Source of the DNA: Neptunomonas concharum | GTDB taxonomy: Bacteria; Pseudomonadota; Gammaproteobacteria; Pseudomonadales; Balneatricaceae | DNA length: 64,000 bases | Direction of reading: 5' to 3' | Assembly (NCBI RefSeq): GCF_008630635.1 | Contig: NZ_CP043869.1 | Span: forward strand, 3,038,501-3,102,500 | Program-made: the position numbers and the translations under genes | Notes under the pieces: generated by a model | Databases searched by the model: none | Told to the model about the DNA's origin: nothing | Seen by the model: the letters and a program-made list of their open reading frames with translations, nothing else | Shown: positions 38,978 through 48,809 of the stretch, in pieces | Numbering within the stretch: the first letter of the stretch is position 1 | Layout of the letters: each line of letters starts with the position of its first letter

Positions 38978-39754
38978 ATGGAAGAACAGTCTGGGGGTGA
39001 GCGTTTTTTTTGCGGTACATGCTCTGATAATCGGGAATTAGGATTTGGTTTTACTATGGCCTTTCAGCCTATTATCGATTGTCACACCCAAAGTATTTTT
39101 GGTTATGAAGCCCTAGTACGTGGGTTAAATAATGAACCAGCTTACTCGGTTATCGCCAAAGTGAATAATGATAATCGGTACGTTTTCGACCAAGAGTGTA
39201 GGATTAAAGCCATTTCTCTTGCGGCAAAGCTGGGTATAAATTCCATGCTGAGTATTAACTTTTTACCTAATGCTATTTACCAGCCAGAGCGCTGTATTCG
39301 GACTACCTTAAAAGCGGCAAAACAGTTCGACTTTCCAACCAAAAACATCATGTTCGAGTTCACTGAAGTCGAGAAGATCGAAGATAGTTCACATGTTGAG
39401 CGTATCGTCAAATATTACCAGTCTCTTGGCTTCCAAACGGCCATTGACGACTTTGGTTCAGGCTATTCAGGCCTCAACTTGCTCGCAGACTTCCATACGA
39501 ACATTGTAAAACTGGACATGGGTTTAATCCGGAATATTCACATGAGCCGATCTCGCCAGTCTATTGTATCCCACTGCATTGGCATGTTCAGGGAACTCAA
39601 TATTACGCCATTAGCAGAGGGGGTCGAAACCATAGACGAATACATGTGGCTCAGAGATATTGGCGGCGTAACCCTAATGCAAGGTTACCTATTCGCCAAA
39701 CCAGGGTTTGAAAGCTTGCCATCAGTTAATTTTCTATCTCTTCAGCCGACCTAA
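38978..39754 (+). CDS. EAL-domain c-di-GMP phosphodiesterase (stand-alone)
   Basis: This 258-residue protein is almost entirely an EAL domain. All main catalytic motifs are present: YEALVRG, the asparagine in SINFLPN, the glutamate in FEFTEVE, DDFGSGYSG, the lysine in IVKLD and the glutamate in AEGVE, so activity on c-di-GMP is expected. A short Cys-containing leader (FFCGTC) precedes the domain, with no membrane span. The 240 bases before it, after tRNALeu, hold no gene I can see. Its 3' end overlaps that of the convergent HDOD gene by four bases. Confidence 0.85.
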   Translation: MEEQSGGERFFCGTCSDNRELGFGFTMAFQPIIDCHTQSIFGYEALVRGLNNEPAYSVIAKVNNDNRYVFDQECRIKAISLAAKLGINSMLSINFLPNAIYQPERCIRTTLKAAKQFDFPTKNIMFEFTEVEKIEDSSHVERIVKYYQSLGFQTAIDDFGSGYSGLNLLADFHTNIVKLDMGLIRNIHMSRSRQSIVSHCIGMFRELNITPLAEGVETIDEYMWLRDIGGVTLMQGYLFAKPGFESLPSVNFLSLQPT

Positions 39755-40983
39755 CCCAATGCAGCGAATTCGTTTAGCAAACTATTCGACCATTCGATGC
39801 TATCAATGTAGGCGTAACTCACCTCCGAGATAGATAACGGCAATGTCGTTTCGTTAAGCGCTTCCCAATTTCCGACCTCAACAAATTTAAGTAGAGAAAG
39901 CAGCTCCCCAGCGTCCCCTTTATGCTCAAGTATTGCGGCAGCCATCCATTGATCTATGGGTAAAGATTGAATCACTTCCTGAAGCGGCCTATCGAAAAAA
40001 GCATCTATTTGCGAGAGCAACCCTACGAAAAAGAATAAACCAGCATTGGCATTCGGTATCCCTGTCGCTAAAGTTTCCATCATCTTTGCCCTAATCAACG
40101 TATTACTAAGCAAGGCGCTGGGTTTATCATCCATACCCGTTAAAACAACCAACGTAACCCACCGCTTTAAGCTGTCTAACCCTAATGTCACTATAGCTCT
40201 ATTCAAGGTGTCGATTTTTTGCTTATGCGCATATCGCGCACTGTTAATCAGCTTCAACAACTTAACCATCAGGATCGGGTCTTTCTTTAGGGCATGCTCT
40301 ATTTCGTCAACTTCAATGTCTGGGTCACTCAGCTTTGCCAATAAATCGAGTGTCGCTAGACGGTTAGTTTGTACAACATTGCCTTCCACCAGCTCGGGTT
40401 TACAGAAGTAATAACCCTGAAAGAGATCAAAGCCCAATTGCTGGCAGAAACTAAACATAGCGTGATCTTCTACTTTTTCAGCTAGCAGCTTAACGGGATA
40501 CTTTCTAAGCTCCTCTACCAATGTAGCCAAGTCTTCTTTTTTTGGATGCGCTAAAACATCAACTTTTATAATTGAAACATAAGGAATTAGACTTGATAGG
40601 CCTAGATCACAATTGTAGTCATCCAAGGCTATTTGATAACCCTGCCCATGCAATCGCTTAACGGTTGTTAGCAGCTCAGAGGTAGCCGTAACGCTTTCTA
40701 ATACCTCTATAACCACATTCTCAGGGCCAAAAGGGGGCGTTTCTAACAACCAAGTATCCGTAAAATTGATAAAGGCGCAGGTATCATTAACCGCCACCGC
40801 TAGCGTACTTTCTGCGAAGGTGTTCATGATAACTTGGGCGGTTGCCATGTCGCCATCAATGGTGTCTAGGCTTTCGATTGGACGAAAAAGGAGTTCATAG
40901 CCTATGACTTTGTTCTTCTGATCAAAAATAGGTTGCCGAGCAAACAATGGGGCAATCGAGTTGGTTTTATTATTTTCACTCAT
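39751..40983 (-). CDS. EAL-HDOD signalling protein (degenerate EAL)
   Basis: This 410-residue protein has an N-terminal EAL-like domain (about 10-200) and a C-terminal HDOD domain (about 205-400), the YuxH arrangement. EAL is replaced by ELL (GYELLFRP), DDFG by DDYN, and AEGVE by AEKVE, so it is probably a non-catalytic, possibly c-di-GMP-responsive, adaptor. The HDOD part shows LLKLINSARYAHKQKIDTLNRAIVTLG. The ATG at 40983 has AAGG seven bases upstream. Relatives in Vibrio affect motility. Confidence 0.82.
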   Translation of the reverse strand: MSENNKTNSIAPLFARQPIFDQKNKVIGYELLFRPIESLDTIDGDMATAQVIMNTFAESTLAVAVNDTCAFINFTDTWLLETPPFGPENVVIEVLESVTATSELLTTVKRLHGQGYQIALDDYNCDLGLSSLIPYVSIIKVDVLAHPKKEDLATLVEELRKYPVKLLAEKVEDHAMFSFCQQLGFDLFQGYYFCKPELVEGNVVQTNRLATLDLLAKLSDPDIEVDEIEHALKKDPILMVKLLKLINSARYAHKQKIDTLNRAIVTLGLDSLKRWVTLVVLTGMDDKPSALLSNTLIRAKMMETLATGIPNANAGLFFFVGLLSQIDAFFDRPLQEVIQSLPIDQWMAAAILEHKGDAGELLSLLKFVEVGNWEALNETTLPLSISEVSYAYIDSIEWSNSLLNEFAALG

Positions 40984-41165
40984 AAACCTGCCTTCACGCT
41001 CAAATAAGATAAACGGGTACAACTTATGGCTTAAGCCATCAACCGAAAATATTCATATTCAAGTTAGTCTAGTAGGTTTTTGATAATACGAAAGTCATAA
41101 GAGCATAATAATAGCCACGACTCTTGGTAGAAAATGCAATCAGAGTTCATGCAGCCATTGCATAT

Positions 41166-41438
41166 TTACCGCTGTGGCATACGAAGGATTCGATCAATAC
41201 CATTTAGGTCAACACCATAAACTCTGTGCACTTGCAGTAACTCGTGCTCAGTCGGCTGATATGGATTGCTGAAAAGGTCTTCTAAAAATAAAGGACCTTT
41301 TTCTTCAAACACTTTGGACGTCACAGGCATGCCAGCCAATGCTGGGAATACACTAATTACGTGACCGTTTTTATCTACAGCTTTATAGACGGGGCAGCCT
41401 GCACGATAGGCCGCATCTTTGGTAAGTACTTTGATCAT
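41166..41438 (-). CDS. Hypothetical protein, 90 residues
   Basis: This small soluble protein matches no family I recognise. It contains no signal peptide or membrane span and ends in a basic tail (DRILRMPQR). The ATG at 41438 is used because GGAT and AAAGG lie upstream; a 14-codon in-frame extension is open but looks like non-coding sequence. It stands alone between the HDOD gene and the cupin gene. Confidence 0.5.
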   Translation of the reverse strand: MIKVLTKDAAYRAGCPVYKAVDKNGHVISVFPALAGMPVTSKVFEEKGPLFLEDLFSNPYQPTEHELLQVHRVYGVDLNGIDRILRMPQR

Positions 41439-41655
41439 ATCCGTATGCCTTTTCCTTATTTTAGCTAGTGGAAAATCCACCTACATCATCGCAATCAAGG
41501 CATAGTATGACGTTAAGACAGTCAATATTCAAATAGAAGTAACCTATAAGCCCCTATTGAAAAGAAAGACGATTACTTGTGGTGCCAACTAGCATTAACC
41601 GGCGGCATAAGGCATATTATTTAGTAAATATGCACCCAAAAAATTTGAGATTAAT

Positions 41656-42606
41656 ATGCCCGTGACGTCACAACAGCCTTCAGGTTTTTTTGAGATTGCC
41701 CGTGAACCTTCCAGCATCACATTTGAGGCGTTTTCTGAAAGCTACCTGATCCCTGAGAAGCCCGTCGTTATTGAAGGTGTGGGGAATGATTGGCTGGCAC
41801 GTCAACGCTGGACCGAAAGTTACTTGCGTGAGCGTTTAGCACAAGAATCTTCAGCATCGGCAGCGTCGTTATGGTACTGGATGGACAGGGACACCTTGAA
41901 TGAAGATTATTCCACGCCTGAGTTTGTCAGCCAATGCTTAGATGCATCTTCAACCTTTCCTCGCAATCAACATAATCGAATCTGGGTTAATAAAAAGGAA
42001 GATATGTCCAGTTGGCATTATGATGGCGGGATTGTGAATGTTTTTAATGTACAAGTTAAAGGCCGTAAAGAGTGGTTCTTAGTGTCCCCCGATACCCCCC
42101 TAGATTGCTACCCCTTTACGAACTTTTGCATCATTGATGGAAAATCTGATGACGAGCGCTTCGCAGATAAAATCCATACCCGCTTTTTCTTGAACGAGGG
42201 TGATATGGTGTATATCCCTCCCGTTTGGTTTCATAAAGTTATTTCGTGCGAAGAAGAGAATATCAACCTCAACTGGTTGTTTACCAAAAAAGCAACGACG
42301 GCCACGTCGGCTACGTTAAAGCGTGAGGTTGAGCGTTACATGATTAACGATTATCTCACTAAACATCGTTTTAGATGGGTAAGACAGTTTGCTCAACAAT
42401 TTAACCGCCACGCTCCAGGTTACATGAGAATTATCTGGCGTTATGACAAACCGATTGAGACACCTTATCAAATATCTACGTGGGGACTGTTAGCACGGTT
42501 TGCAAAAGAGTTAGGCAGGCTGGGAAAAACAATCCTTCACGCTAATAAGATCAAACCCTATACCAAAACACTTTCTACGCCAAAACGCCTGAAAAAAAAC
42601 ACATGA
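41656..42606 (+). CDS. Cupin-like (JmjC/cupin_8) protein, putative Fe(II)/2-oxoglutarate oxygenase
   Basis: This 316-residue protein has a JmjC-type double-stranded beta-helix: the facial triad is likely His121-Tyr-Asp123 (SSWHYDGG) and His193 (WFHKV). The N-terminal FSESYLIPEKPVVIEGV is the usual opening of the cupin_8 family. Family members hydroxylate proteins or tRNA, but the substrate here is unknown. The C-terminal 90 residues are basic and rich in Arg/Lys, which might bind nucleic acid. It is convergent with the acyl-CoA ligase gene. Confidence 0.75.
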   Translation: MPVTSQQPSGFFEIAREPSSITFEAFSESYLIPEKPVVIEGVGNDWLARQRWTESYLRERLAQESSASAASLWYWMDRDTLNEDYSTPEFVSQCLDASSTFPRNQHNRIWVNKKEDMSSWHYDGGIVNVFNVQVKGRKEWFLVSPDTPLDCYPFTNFCIIDGKSDDERFADKIHTRFFLNEGDMVYIPPVWFHKVISCEEENINLNWLFTKKATTATSATLKREVERYMINDYLTKHRFRWVRQFAQQFNRHAPGYMRIIWRYDKPIETPYQISTWGLLARFAKELGRLGKTILHANKIKPYTKTLSTPKRLKKNT

Positions 42607-42611
42607 ACAAA

Positions 42612-42631
42612 AAGGGAGCCCGAAGGCTCCC
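42612..42631 (-). terminator. Terminator of the acyl-CoA operon
   Basis: GGGAGCC-CGAA-GGCTCCC is a seven-pair GC-rich stem with a four-base loop; on the minus strand it is followed by five T. It lies between the convergent cupin and ligase genes. Confidence 0.85.
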
Positions 42632-42639
42632 AAAGGGTG

Positions 42640-44289
42640 TTATAGACTATCCAATAACTCTTCTTGAGCTTTCTGACGCAAGAGAAAACGCTGTAGCTTT
42701 CCACTCGGCGTCTTTGGCAACTCTTCGACATATTCGATTTCACGTGGGAAAGAGTGAGTCGACAGGCGCTTTCTGACAAACTGCTGCAACTCCTCCGTTA
42801 AGGCATCATCCCCTTCGATATCGGAAGCTGTTACAACGTAAGCTTTAACAATACTGCCACGCTTTTCGTCAGGCTTGCCGACAACTGCACTTTCGATAAC
42901 AGCAGGATGCTCCAGTAAGGTGCTCTCGACATCGGCAGGGCCTATGCGATAGCCTGCTGATGCGATAATGTCGTCGTCACGCCCCGTATAGGAGTGAGAG
43001 CCGTCGCCATTACTGATAACAATATCACCGGTCAGGTAATATTTTCCCTTAAATGGGTCTTTCTCATCCCATGTATAGCCTTGGAAGAAGAACTGTGGGG
43101 ATTGCTCAACATCAACCGCTAGCTCTCCCGTCTCTCCCGGCCCAACCTCATTGAGTTCTGCATCTAATGCTACTAATCGATAGCCTGGCAATGGGTAGCC
43201 CATGCAAGCAACGCGTTCTTCATGATCCAAGGCGTGGAAGTTAGCGGCTGTCATGCCCGTTTCTGTCTGGCCATATTGATCTTTAACTGGACAATTAAAG
43301 ACCTTATCCATCCATGTTACGACCTCTGGATTGAGCGGCTCACCCGCACTGCTGGCAGCACGTAGGTTGATATCATATTTGCCACATAACTCGGTGTTTG
43401 CCATTAACAGACGATAGGCCGTTGGGGCGGCAGCAAGGTTGGTAATTTTGTAGTTTTGCAAAAATTCCAACGTATTATCTGCAGTAAAACCATGCTCATT
43501 AAAATGCGTGGTACAACCCAACAACAAAGGCCCAACAACGGCATAATAAAGCCCGTAAGCCCAACCGGGGTCGGCTACATTCCAGTAGTGATCCTCTGGT
43601 CGAACCTCAATGGCATAGGTCATGTAATTCCAGAAGGATATTAATGCTTTAACAGGAACGGCCACACCCTTAGATTTACCCGTTGTGCCGGAGGTAAACA
43701 TCTGCAAGAAAGGCTCTTCTTTGGTCAGAAGCACCGGCTCAAACACATCAGACTGTGCATCCTGTGCCGCACTAAAGAGCGCGTCTGCTTCGCCCGCTAA
43801 CGGGTCGATCGCTTCTGCCACCAGCAACGTATTGGGTAAGCCTTTAACATCCGCCAGTTTAGGCCACTGCTCTGGATTGGTGACGATCAATTTCGTACCC
43901 GCTTGCCCCAGACGATATTCGATAGCACCTGAACCAAACGCTGTAAAAAGCGGCTGGTAAACCGCACCAGCACGCAATGTACCCAGCACCGTAATCATTA
44001 GCTCAGGCGTTCTTGGCAATAAACAGGCTACGCGATCTCCCTTACCAATTCCTAACGACGTCAGGTAATTGGCAAACTGTGCCGAGCGCGTTTGCAGTTC
44101 TTTAAACGTCATCTCACCGCGGGTGCCATCTATACGCTCATAGCGCAGTGCTACTTTATCGGTATCAGCAAAACGATCACAAATTTCTGTACAGACGTTC
44201 AGCCCCGTCTCAAGACTGCCGCAGAACTGATCCTCAATCATTGAGGGTGAAAACTGTTGAATCAGTTCCTCATATTTCATTTTTTGCAT
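42640..44289 (-). CDS. Medium-chain-type acyl-CoA ligase (AMP-forming)
   Basis: This 549-residue adenylate-forming enzyme has the P-loop-like motif MFTSGTTGKSKG, the DQYGQTETG block, the hinge region YTGRDDDII and the C-terminal catalytic lysine in PKTPSGKLQRF. The overall pattern is closest to the medium-chain acyl-CoA synthetases and acetyl-CoA synthetase-like ligases. It presumably activates the fatty or branched acid that is then oxidised by the dehydrogenases encoded upstream. It is the last gene of the operon, 81 bases after the SDR gene. Confidence 0.85.
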   Translation of the reverse strand: MQKMKYEELIQQFSPSMIEDQFCGSLETGLNVCTEICDRFADTDKVALRYERIDGTRGEMTFKELQTRSAQFANYLTSLGIGKGDRVACLLPRTPELMITVLGTLRAGAVYQPLFTAFGSGAIEYRLGQAGTKLIVTNPEQWPKLADVKGLPNTLLVAEAIDPLAGEADALFSAAQDAQSDVFEPVLLTKEEPFLQMFTSGTTGKSKGVAVPVKALISFWNYMTYAIEVRPEDHYWNVADPGWAYGLYYAVVGPLLLGCTTHFNEHGFTADNTLEFLQNYKITNLAAAPTAYRLLMANTELCGKYDINLRAASSAGEPLNPEVVTWMDKVFNCPVKDQYGQTETGMTAANFHALDHEERVACMGYPLPGYRLVALDAELNEVGPGETGELAVDVEQSPQFFFQGYTWDEKDPFKGKYYLTGDIVISNGDGSHSYTGRDDDIIASAGYRIGPADVESTLLEHPAVIESAVVGKPDEKRGSIVKAYVVTASDIEGDDALTEELQQFVRKRLSTHSFPREIEYVEELPKTPSGKLQRFLLRQKAQEELLDSL

Positions 44290-44370
44290 CTCTACACCCC
44301 ATCTCTGAGTTTTTATCTTTATTAGTTGCCTTACTTGGCAAGGAGGCTTGGACTAGCAAGGGAGCCGGTC

Positions 44371-45138
44371 TTATTTAGGCTCCATTCGGATAGCACCATC
44401 CAAACGAATAACCTCTCCGTTCAGGTAGCCATTGTTAATAATATGAATCGCCAGAGACGCATACTCTTCTGGCTCACCAAAACGTTTCGGGCTTTGCACC
44501 ATCTGGATCAGCGGGTCACGTACTTCATCAGCCATCGCTTTCATCATTGGTGTATCAAAAATGCCCGGTGCAATCGTCATGATGCGAATGCCCAGCGGCG
44601 CTAAATCACGCGCTAATGGTAACGTCATCCCCACCACACCTGCTTTACTAGCGCTGTAAGCAGCCTGACCTACCTGCCCATCAAACGCAGCCACAGATGC
44701 CGTGTTGATAATGACACCACGCTCGCCATCTGCATTCGGTTCGTTTTTCGCCATCTGCTCAGCCGCAAGGCGCAACACGTTAAAGGTACCAATCAAGTTG
44801 ATGTTGATCACTTGAGCGAAGCGGTCAAGCGGTAGCGCGCCATTTCGACCAACCACTTTCCCGCCAGGCGCAACCCCTGCACAGTTAATGCAGACGTCAA
44901 TAGCGCCAAATGTTTCTACCGCTTTAACAATACCCGCTTCAGCAGACGCAGGATCGGTAACATCAACTTTCACAAAGAGCCCATTACCCTCAAGAGAGTT
45001 CTCAAGTGCTTGACCGGCTTCTTCATTCAGGTCAAACGCAACAATTTTCGCACCCTGTTTTGCCAGTTCCTGACACGTAACCAATCCCAGCCCGGACGCA
45101 CCGCCCGTAACCACGACGACTTTATTATTCAGATCCAT
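44371..45138 (-). CDS. SDR-family 3-hydroxyacyl-CoA dehydrogenase (type II, HSD10-like)
   Basis: This 255-residue short-chain dehydrogenase has the NAD-binding motif TGGASGLG (about 12-19), the NCAGV segment, the active-site serine in NTASVAAF, and YSASK with catalytic Tyr and Lys. The conserved [28 protein letters not shown] and FDTPMM are those of type II 3-hydroxyacyl-CoA dehydrogenase / 3-hydroxy-2-methylbutyryl-CoA dehydrogenase. It is placed between an acyl-CoA dehydrogenase and a ligase, which supports a beta-oxidation role. Confidence 0.87.
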   Translation of the reverse strand: MDLNNKVVVVTGGASGLGLVTCQELAKQGAKIVAFDLNEEAGQALENSLEGNGLFVKVDVTDPASAEAGIVKAVETFGAIDVCINCAGVAPGGKVVGRNGALPLDRFAQVININLIGTFNVLRLAAEQMAKNEPNADGERGVIINTASVAAFDGQVGQAAYSASKAGVVGMTLPLARDLAPLGIRIMTIAPGIFDTPMMKAMADEVRDPLIQMVQSPKRFGEPEEYASLAIHIINNGYLNGEVIRLDGAIRMEPK

Positions 45139-45195
45139 ATCTTTTCTCTTTTATCGTTGTAGCAAAGAAGTTAATCATGCTTTTATCAAGACAAC

Positions 45196-46353
45196 TTAAA
45201 CAATCTCACGTAGTAACTCGCGTGCAATAATAACGCGCTGGATTTCGCTGGTACCCTCGTAAATGGAGGTGATACGCACATCCCGGGCATAGCGCTCCAG
45301 TGGGTACTCCTTGATATAACCGGCCCCGCCAAGTAACTGCAATGCGGTATAACAGGCCTTATTGGCTTTCTCAGAAGCAAATAGCTTCGCCATAGAGGCT
45401 TCTTTTGAGAAAGGTAGGCCTTTTGCCTTTTTATCAGCTGCATTCATCAGCAGTAAACGCGCAGCTTCCAAATCAGTGAAGGCATCGGCCATCATCCACT
45501 GAAGCCCTTGGAAGTTGGATAGTGGCTGGCCAAACTGCTCTCGCTCCGTAATATAAGTACGCGCATAGTCCATCGCCGCTAGGCCTACACCCAAAGCCAA
45601 TGAACCAATACCGATACGCCCGCCCGCCAATTCACCCACAGCAATTTTAAAGCCCTGATTTAGCTCACCCATCAGTGCGTTTTTGGGTACGCGGCAGTTA
45701 TCGAACAAGACTTCATTGGTAGATGAAGCATGCTGCCCCATTTTATGCTCGGCTTTGGATATCGATAGGCCTGGCGCATCCTTCTCTACCAAGAAACAGG
45801 AGATCCCTTTACCTTTGGGTAGACTGCTATCGGTCACAGCCCAAACAACAAATACACCCGCAAACTCGGCGCTAGTGATGTATTGTTTTGCCCCATTGAG
45901 CACCCATTCATCACCCTCAAGCACTGCCGTAGTTTTCATGTTTGACGGATCAGACCCTGCGGTGGATTCTGTTAAGCAAAAACCACCAGCGGCATACTCG
46001 CCACTACAGAGTTTAGGTAAGTAATAACTTTTTTGCTCCTCTGAGGCGATAGCCTGTATCACTTCAGCCACCATATTAGTCACTGACATAGTGACGGCTG
46101 TTGAAGCGCAGGCGCGTGCTATTTCGGTCACAGCCAAGCTGAATACAATCGTACCTGCATTCGCACCACCGTAGGTTTCGTCAATATTGAGCCCCATAAA
46201 CCCCAGCTCAGCAAGCTGCTTAAGATTCGTAAGGAACAGTGCCCGATCACCCTCTTTATCCAGTTTATCCGCCACCGGCGCAAGCTCGCTCTGGGCGAAC
46301 TTTTTTGCCATATCCTGAATCATGGCTTGGTCTTCTGTCAGCGTAAAATTCAT
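45196..46353 (-). CDS. Acyl-CoA dehydrogenase
   Basis: This 385-residue flavoenzyme introduces the alpha-beta double bond in acyl-CoA. Motifs are FCLTESTAGSDPSNMKTTA, YITSAEFA and the C-terminal QLLGGAGYIKEYPLERYARDVRITSIYEGTSEIQR block; the catalytic glutamate is probably in YEGTSE. It leads the operon and is divergent from an AraC-type regulator. In Pseudomonas putida a similar gene set also includes a thiolase and an enoyl-CoA hydratase for valerate/isoleucine-type acids; those two are absent here. Confidence 0.9.
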   Translation of the reverse strand: MNFTLTEDQAMIQDMAKKFAQSELAPVADKLDKEGDRALFLTNLKQLAELGFMGLNIDETYGGANAGTIVFSLAVTEIARACASTAVTMSVTNMVAEVIQAIASEEQKSYYLPKLCSGEYAAGGFCLTESTAGSDPSNMKTTAVLEGDEWVLNGAKQYITSAEFAGVFVVWAVTDSSLPKGKGISCFLVEKDAPGLSISKAEHKMGQHASSTNEVLFDNCRVPKNALMGELNQGFKIAVGELAGGRIGIGSLALGVGLAAMDYARTYITEREQFGQPLSNFQGLQWMMADAFTDLEAARLLLMNAADKKAKGLPFSKEASMAKLFASEKANKACYTALQLLGGAGYIKEYPLERYARDVRITSIYEGTSEIQRVIIARELLREIV

Positions 46354-46423
46354 GGCTACTCTCTTCTTGTTTTAACGGTTTGCGCACATAAATAACCAAT
46401 ATAGAGAAAACATCTAAGACATA

Positions 46424-46458
46424 AAATGACATTAAATGACTAAAGAAGTCACATTATG
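46424..46458. promoter_or_regulatory. Candidate AraC operator between acyl-CoA dehydrogenase and regulator genes
   Basis: AAATGAC occurs twice with a ten-base period (46424-46430 and 46434-46440), followed by a related inverted element GTCACAT (from 46449). Direct half-sites one helical turn apart are typical of AraC-family binding. The assignment is inferred. Confidence 0.45.
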
Positions 46459-46508
46459 TTACAGTTAAGCACCTTAATTTAGGGTTTACCCTGATTTTCG
46501 AGCATAAC

Positions 46509-47513
46509 ATGGCAACCGTAGATATTCATTACATAAAAGCAGCACTCAATTGCAACTTTCGTAACGGTATTGATATTGAAAGCCTCTTAACTGACGTCAA
46601 TATCAACCATGATCTACTCTCAACACCCGGTGCCAGAGTCTCTGGTGAGCAAATGACCCGTCTCGTTAAGCTGACATGGGCCTCGCTGCAAGATGAATTT
46701 ATGGGATGTACGCCATACCCCTGCAAGCAGGGCGTTTTCGCTTTGATGACTCGCCATGCGCTGCACTATGAATCGCTGCAAGCGATCCTTGAGCAAGGTA
46801 TTCACTTCTATAACCTGTTCACAAACGATATCCAAATGCGCCTTGTTCAGCGAGGGCATAACGTTGAGCTCATTGCCCATTTCACTCACCCAGAAGCAGA
46901 CCCCGACCATTTCTATCAGGAGTTTTGGCTGGTTATCTGGCACCGTTTTGCAAGCTGGGTAATTGGTAAAAAGATTCCTCTCATTCAGGTAAGCTTTCCA
47001 TACCCTAAACCCGCCCACCATATGGAATTAAAATACCTATTCCCCTGTCGGCATCTATTTAATCGCTCAGAACTAAAGTTTAGTTTTGATGCTCGCTATC
47101 TCAATCATCAGCCCGTCAGAACCCAACGAGAGCTATCCCACTTTCTTAAACACTCCCCGGCAGACCTCATCACAATCCCTGGGGATGAAAAAAGCGTTAA
47201 AACCAGCATCCGCTCATTGCTTCTTTCCAACCAAAAAGAGGCACTGATCTGCCCTCCTTTTGAAGAGATCGCACAACGATTTGGCATGAGTACGCAAACC
47301 TTACGACGTAAACTAAAAAGCGAAGGAAGCGCCTACCCTCAGATTAAAGATGAGATTCGACGAGACCTCGCCATAGAAAAGCTCTACTCGCAAAAGCTAT
47401 CCATTACAGAGATCAGTAACCTGTTAGGCTACAGTGAACCCCGCTCATTCACCCGCGCTTTTAAACAGTGGACAGGCCTGACCCCCAAAGCTTACTTAAA
47501 CAGTAAACGATAG
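46509..47513 (+). CDS. AraC-family transcriptional regulator
   Basis: This 334-residue regulator has an N-terminal ligand domain of the OruR/arabinose-binding-like type (about 1-200) and a C-terminal AraC HTH pair: PPFEEIAQRFGMSTQTLRRKLKSEG and LSITEISNLLGYSEPRSFTRAFKQWTGLTPKAYL. It is divergent from the acyl-CoA dehydrogenase operon, which it likely activates in response to an acyl compound. A decayed copy of part of its HTH sequence lies at 49398. Confidence 0.88.
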   Translation: MATVDIHYIKAALNCNFRNGIDIESLLTDVNINHDLLSTPGARVSGEQMTRLVKLTWASLQDEFMGCTPYPCKQGVFALMTRHALHYESLQAILEQGIHFYNLFTNDIQMRLVQRGHNVELIAHFTHPEADPDHFYQEFWLVIWHRFASWVIGKKIPLIQVSFPYPKPAHHMELKYLFPCRHLFNRSELKFSFDARYLNHQPVRTQRELSHFLKHSPADLITIPGDEKSVKTSIRSLLLSNQKEALICPPFEEIAQRFGMSTQTLRRKLKSEGSAYPQIKDEIRRDLAIEKLYSQKLSITEISNLLGYSEPRSFTRAFKQWTGLTPKAYLNSKR

Positions 47514-47660
47514 GTCTGTTTGATATAAATCACCGTTGTAACCGCTAACGTTGTACTTATGCTCCCATAACTGATCGTCGTCAATTATTGCAAGCTCATT
47601 AAGCCTATGATGAAAGTGAGTTAGGTTATCATCTGCGAAAGGCGGGTGAAGGGGAGTGAG

Positions 47661-48809
47661 ATGGCGTTATCAATCAACTCCAATATCAAACGTAAGCTAG
47701 GCTGGATGGTGGCTACCACATTCGGTGGGCTTCTTCTGTTATTAATCTTCTTCCATCACACCTTTAGTGACAACTTGCATCGAGAAAAACGCCACCAATC
47801 AAAGTCTCTAGCGACTGCGAGTATTGGTGTAATTAACAGTTTTTATTCACAATTTTTAGCAGGTGCACTCACCGAGGTCGACGCAAAACATCTCGCCCAG
47901 ACCGCACTCGCGCAGGCAACCTATGATCAATGCGGCTACTTTTGGATTCATGACCTGCAAGGTAACTTGGTAATGCACCCGATGGCTCCTGAACACGCTG
48001 GCCAACCGATAGAGCAGTGGCTAAATAAGGAAGGAGTGACGCTTTTTAAACGTTTTGATGACACCGCTCAACAAGGTGGTGGCTGGGTTGAATATCAGTG
48101 GCCTAAACCCGGTGAAATCACCAAGTCCCCCAAACTCTCGTATGTTGCCCTATTTGAACCTTGGCAATGGGTGGTCGGAACAGGTATCTATCTTGAAGAC
48201 AGCCACAAAGAGATTGAGCGCTCGTTTATACGCTCGCTCGAAGTACTGGCAATCGTTTTCGGTAGTATTGTTATCGTGTCATGGATACTCGCTAGGCGAT
48301 TTACCTTACAGCTGGAAGAGCTGGCAATCCGTGATCCTTTAACGACGCTCTATACCCGCCGTTATCTTAATGAAACTCAAGATCTCTTTGTCCGCCACGA
48401 TATACGGGATAAAGCATCGCACCTTTATGTAATCTTTCTTGATATCGACTACTTCAAGAATATTAACGACAGATATGGCCACTTAACTGGCGACGCCATC
48501 CTCAGTAACATCGGTCACTGGATTCGACAACAAACTCGCGCCGATGATCTGTGCGTACGTTATGGAGGTGAAGAGTTTTTAGTGATGACACTGGCTACAA
48601 GTCATGCCGACATCATTAACCTCACCGAAAGAATCAGACACCCGACGTACTCCAATACCCACCCTGTACTTCCTAAAGTCACCCTCAGCGCAGGTGTCGC
48701 CATGCGACAACCAGAGGAGGACTTTCACTCCGTACTTTCACGCGCTGATCAGCTACTGTATAAAGCTAAACGACAGGGCAGGAACTGTGTGGTGATGGAT
48801 TCCATCTGA
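47661..48809 (+). CDS. Diguanylate cyclase with periplasmic Cache sensor
   Basis: This 382-residue inner-membrane protein has a first span (about 11-31), a periplasmic single-Cache domain (CGYFWIHDLQGNLVMHPM and WQWVVGTGIYLED), a second span (about 193-210), and a GGDEF domain. The active site is GGEEF (302-306) with the inhibitory I-site RADD (293-296) five residues before it, so c-di-GMP synthesis with product feedback is expected. The ATG at 47661 has GGGGAG upstream. Compared with the fragment at 50605, a one-base shift after codon 380 cuts off about 21 C-terminal residues (MDSI then stop). Its 3' end is part of the 830-bp repeat. Confidence 0.9.
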   Translation: MALSINSNIKRKLGWMVATTFGGLLLLLIFFHHTFSDNLHREKRHQSKSLATASIGVINSFYSQFLAGALTEVDAKHLAQTALAQATYDQCGYFWIHDLQGNLVMHPMAPEHAGQPIEQWLNKEGVTLFKRFDDTAQQGGGWVEYQWPKPGEITKSPKLSYVALFEPWQWVVGTGIYLEDSHKEIERSFIRSLEVLAIVFGSIVIVSWILARRFTLQLEELAIRDPLTTLYTRRYLNETQDLFVRHDIRDKASHLYVIFLDIDYFKNINDRYGHLTGDAILSNIGHWIRQQTRADDLCVRYGGEEFLVMTLATSHADIINLTERIRHPTYSNTHPVLPKVTLSAGVAMRQPEEDFHSVLSRADQLLYKAKRQGRNCVVMDSI

